The notes under the pieces are model-generated. The model did no database searches and was not told where the DNA came from. It was given only the letters and a program-made list of their open reading frames with translations. 6,683 nucleotides of DNA from Collinsella sp. (GTDB lineage: Bacteria > Actinomycetota > Coriobacteriia > Coriobacteriales > Coriobacteriaceae), in contig WGSR01000084.1 in the NCBI GenBank assembly GCA_014871545.1, positions 1 to 6,683 of the forward strand. Direction: 5' to 3'. Below, one piece after another: positions 5,044-6,683 of the stretch (position 1 is the first letter of the stretch; each line of letters opens with the position of its first letter). Position numbers and translations under genes: made by a program.

Positions 5044-5721
5044 CTACCGTCCGCGCAGGGCCTTAAGCTTGGCCAGGGCATCGGGACTCAGGCGGCTGCC
5101 CAGAGTCATCTTGATCTGCGGGGCCTCCTCGGCCTCGTGAACGTCGTTATCAATCTGTTTGATCTCGTCCACCAGCATACGGCTCGAGATGCGCGTGACG
5201 CCCTTCCCCATGACGACAGCCTGGATCGTGCCGTCACTCGATACCACGGAGCACGCGCGGCCTTCCTCGCGTGCCTCGATGCAGAGCTTCTGCACCACGG
5301 TATCGGCAGAGACGCCCGTCGGCGAGAACTCGATGCGCACGCCGCGGGCCGGTAGGTTGGGGCGCTCGTTGGAGATGTTGCCCGCGCCGTCGAACACGAT
5401 CACGGCCTCGTAACGGCCCTGGGCAAACGCCGCGACATCGTTGATAAGCGCAGTACGAGCCATATCGTGGACGTCGCTGGAATATGGATCGTCGGAATGG
5501 TCGTAGACGAGCTTTTCGTAGCGCGGCGTGCAGTGAATCACGTTGTAGCCGTCGACCACCAGCAGCTCGGGCTTATTGGAGTGCACCGTCGAGACCGGAT
5601 CGGCGATAGCCTGCGCAAACGCATTGCCGCCCACACCGTAGGTCGCGGCCGAGACAATCGGCTTGGCCGAGCCTTCGCCAAAGCGCTTGGCCTTGGACTT
5701 GGCGCGGTTCTTCTTGGACAT
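5044..5721 (-). CDS. YacP/Rae1-type NYN-domain RNase
   Basis: This 225-residue cytoplasmic protein belongs to the YacP family of NYN/PIN-like nucleases. The Bacillus member, Rae1, enters the ribosomal A site and cleaves certain mRNAs during translation. Core residues are visible: LLVVDGYNVIH (D57, N60), R89 in the ART helix, VIVFDGAGN (D111), SPTGVSADTVV (D140) and VVSSDGTIQ (D163). These acidic residues form the expected metal-binding site. Compared with the roughly 170-residue Bacillus protein, there is an extra N-terminal stretch of about 50 residues starting with the lysine-rich SKKNRAKSKAKRFG, possibly an RNA- or ribosome-contacting tail. The ATG at 5721 lies three bases after the rlmB stop, with its GGAGGAG site inside the last rlmB codons, so the pair is translationally coupled. 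The rlmB-yacP order matches Bacillus. Family call firm; ribosome-dependent cleavage inferred. Confidence 0.88.
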   Translation of the reverse strand: MSKKNRAKSKAKRFGEGSAKPIVSAATYGVGGNAFAQAIADPVSTVHSNKPELLVVDGYNVIHCTPRYEKLVYDHSDDPYSSDVHDMARTALINDVAAFAQGRYEAVIVFDGAGNISNERPNLPARGVRIEFSPTGVSADTVVQKLCIEAREEGRACSVVSSDGTIQAVVMGKGVTRISSRMLVDEIKQIDNDVHEAEEAPQIKMTLGSRLSPDALAKLKALRGR

Positions 5722-5724
5722 GCG

Positions 5725-6645
5725 CTACTCCTCCCCCATGAGCTCGCCGGCGTTGCGGCGTAGCCACTCAAAGCACAGCGCCGTGGTCGCCTGGGCAACA
5801 TTGAGGCTCTCGGTCATGCCGCGCTGGGGAAGCTTGGTCAAAAAGTCGCATTTCTCGAGCACCAGACGCGAGATGCCGTCGCCCTCGGAGCCCATGACGA
5901 GCGCTACGCGGCCCTCGAAGGGAGCATCCCAGCAACTACCTTCGGCGTGCTCGGAGGCACCGCCCGCCCAAAAGCCAGCGGCCTTAAGATCGTCGAGCGC
6001 ACGGGCGATGTTGGGCACCTGTGCGATAGGCAGATGCATGACGGCGCCGGCTGAAGTCTTATAGCTACCCACGGTCACACCAGCGGCACGCTTGTTGGCG
6101 ATGATGACGCCGGCCGCGCCCACAACCTCGGCAGAGCGCACGATCGCACCAAAGTTGCCATCGTCGGTCACATGGTCGAGCACGATGACGAGCGCAGGTC
6201 CGTCACCCGCGCGGTCGAGAATATCGGCAACATCGGCATAGGGGAAATTTCCCACCTCGAGCGCAATGCCCTGGTGAGCGCCATGGCTCGACAGCGCATC
6301 AAGCTGCGCGCGCGACACATACTTAATGCGGACACCCGCGGCGTTGAGGTCATCGACCAGACGAGACAAAGCAGCATCGCGCTCCCCGCCCTCGGCGATG
6401 AGCGCGCACTTGACGGGAAAGCCGGTGCGCAGGGCCTCGGCGGCAGCACGGCGACCTTCGATAAACTCGCCCTTGGGGACCTGAATGTTGTCGCGGTTGC
6501 GATCTCGCTGCGGACGCGCAGCCTGGGCTTGGGAGCGCTCGCGCTGGCCCTTGGGAGCGGCAGCGCGGTCGTTGCGGCGAATCGGACGCGAGCCAGAAGC
6601 GGCCTGCTTGCCGCCACGAGGCGCACGCTTGCGATTGTCGGCCAT
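5725..6645 (-). CDS. rlmB: 23S rRNA (guanosine-2'-O-)-methyltransferase RlmB
   Basis: This 306-residue SpoU-family (SPOUT knot) enzyme should transfer a methyl group from S-adenosylmethionine to the 2'-OH of a guanosine in 23S rRNA (G2251 in E. coli numbering). A basic, low-complexity tail of about 55 residues comes first. Then GEFIEGRRAAAEALRTG begins the substrate-binding domain, followed by HQGIALEV and the catalytic domain. The three SpoU motifs are LDHVTDDGNFGAIVRSAEVV (motif 1, with the invariant N and R), VALVMGSEGDGIS (motif 2) and MTESLNVAQAT (motif 3). The ATG at 6645 is preceded by a perfect AGGAGG at 6653-6658 with seven-base spacing; the ATG seven codons upstream lacks one. It begins an operon with yacP. 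TrmH-type tRNA methylases are related, but the extra N-terminal domain and yacP neighbour favour RlmB. Confidence 0.92.
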   Translation of the reverse strand: MADNRKRAPRGGKQAASGSRPIRRNDRAAAPKGQRERSQAQAARPQRDRNRDNIQVPKGEFIEGRRAAAEALRTGFPVKCALIAEGGERDAALSRLVDDLNAAGVRIKYVSRAQLDALSSHGAHQGIALEVGNFPYADVADILDRAGDGPALVIVLDHVTDDGNFGAIVRSAEVVGAAGVIIANKRAAGVTVGSYKTSAGAVMHLPIAQVPNIARALDDLKAAGFWAGGASEHAEGSCWDAPFEGRVALVMGSEGDGISRLVLEKCDFLTKLPQRGMTESLNVAQATTALCFEWLRRNAGELMGEE

Positions 6646-6652
6646 AAAGCGA

Positions 6653-6658
6653 CCTCCT
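6653..6658 (-). promoter_or_regulatory. ribosome binding site of rlmB
   Basis: A perfect AGGAGG on the minus strand, seven bases before the ATG at 6645, fixes the start of rlmB. Only about 25 bases of upstream DNA remain in the window, too little to judge the promoter. Confidence 0.85.
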
Positions 6659-6683
6659 AAATACAACTATCAAACGAAACAAA

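Overview
The window looks like chromosome from a Gram-positive actinobacterium of the Coriobacteriia, Collinsella-like. This is an inference from the GC-rich codon use of the rlmB/yacP pair, strong AGGAGG-type ribosome binding sites, and a PTS plus 6-phospho-glycosidase sugar locus typical of gut anaerobes. No 16S or other definitive marker is present, so the genus is a guess.

Layout. Bases 1-400 hold no gene I can recognise, then a hairpin-forming repeat (332-398). Next is a sugar locus: a minus-strand RpiR-type regulator (401-1273), divergent from a two-gene plus-strand operon. The operon encodes a GH1 6-phospho-beta-glycosidase (1386-2804) and a beta-glucoside-type PTS EIIBC permease (2814-4214), and ends at a hairpin terminator (4313-4356). 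The permease would import and phosphorylate a beta-linked sugar and the GH1 enzyme would hydrolyse the phosphorylated product. The regulator probably senses a sugar phosphate and controls the divergent promoter region. No EIIA domain is encoded, so it must come from elsewhere.

Bases 4215-4745 are non-coding and rich in structure: a 3' hairpin, copies of a TCCACGCTCG-containing repeat also found left of the regulator, and two consecutive 47-bp palindromes with identical 10-bp arm cores and identical 25-nt interiors. They end at a minus-strand terminator (4696-4736) for a tRNA-Thr(UGU) gene (4746-4820).

Upstream of the tRNA on the same strand are an intricate inverted-repeat cluster (4905-4970) and what looks like the relic of a second tRNA-Thr (4973-5022). 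The rest is conserved backbone: minus-strand rlmB (5725-6645) followed three bases later by a YacP/Rae1-type NYN-domain RNase gene (5044-5721), an order known from Bacillus.

Overall this is a conserved translation-related block next to an accessory sugar cassette flanked by related short repeats. The most unusual content is intergenic: the twin palindromes, the nested inverted repeats and the tRNA relic. I found no clear undescribed protein system.
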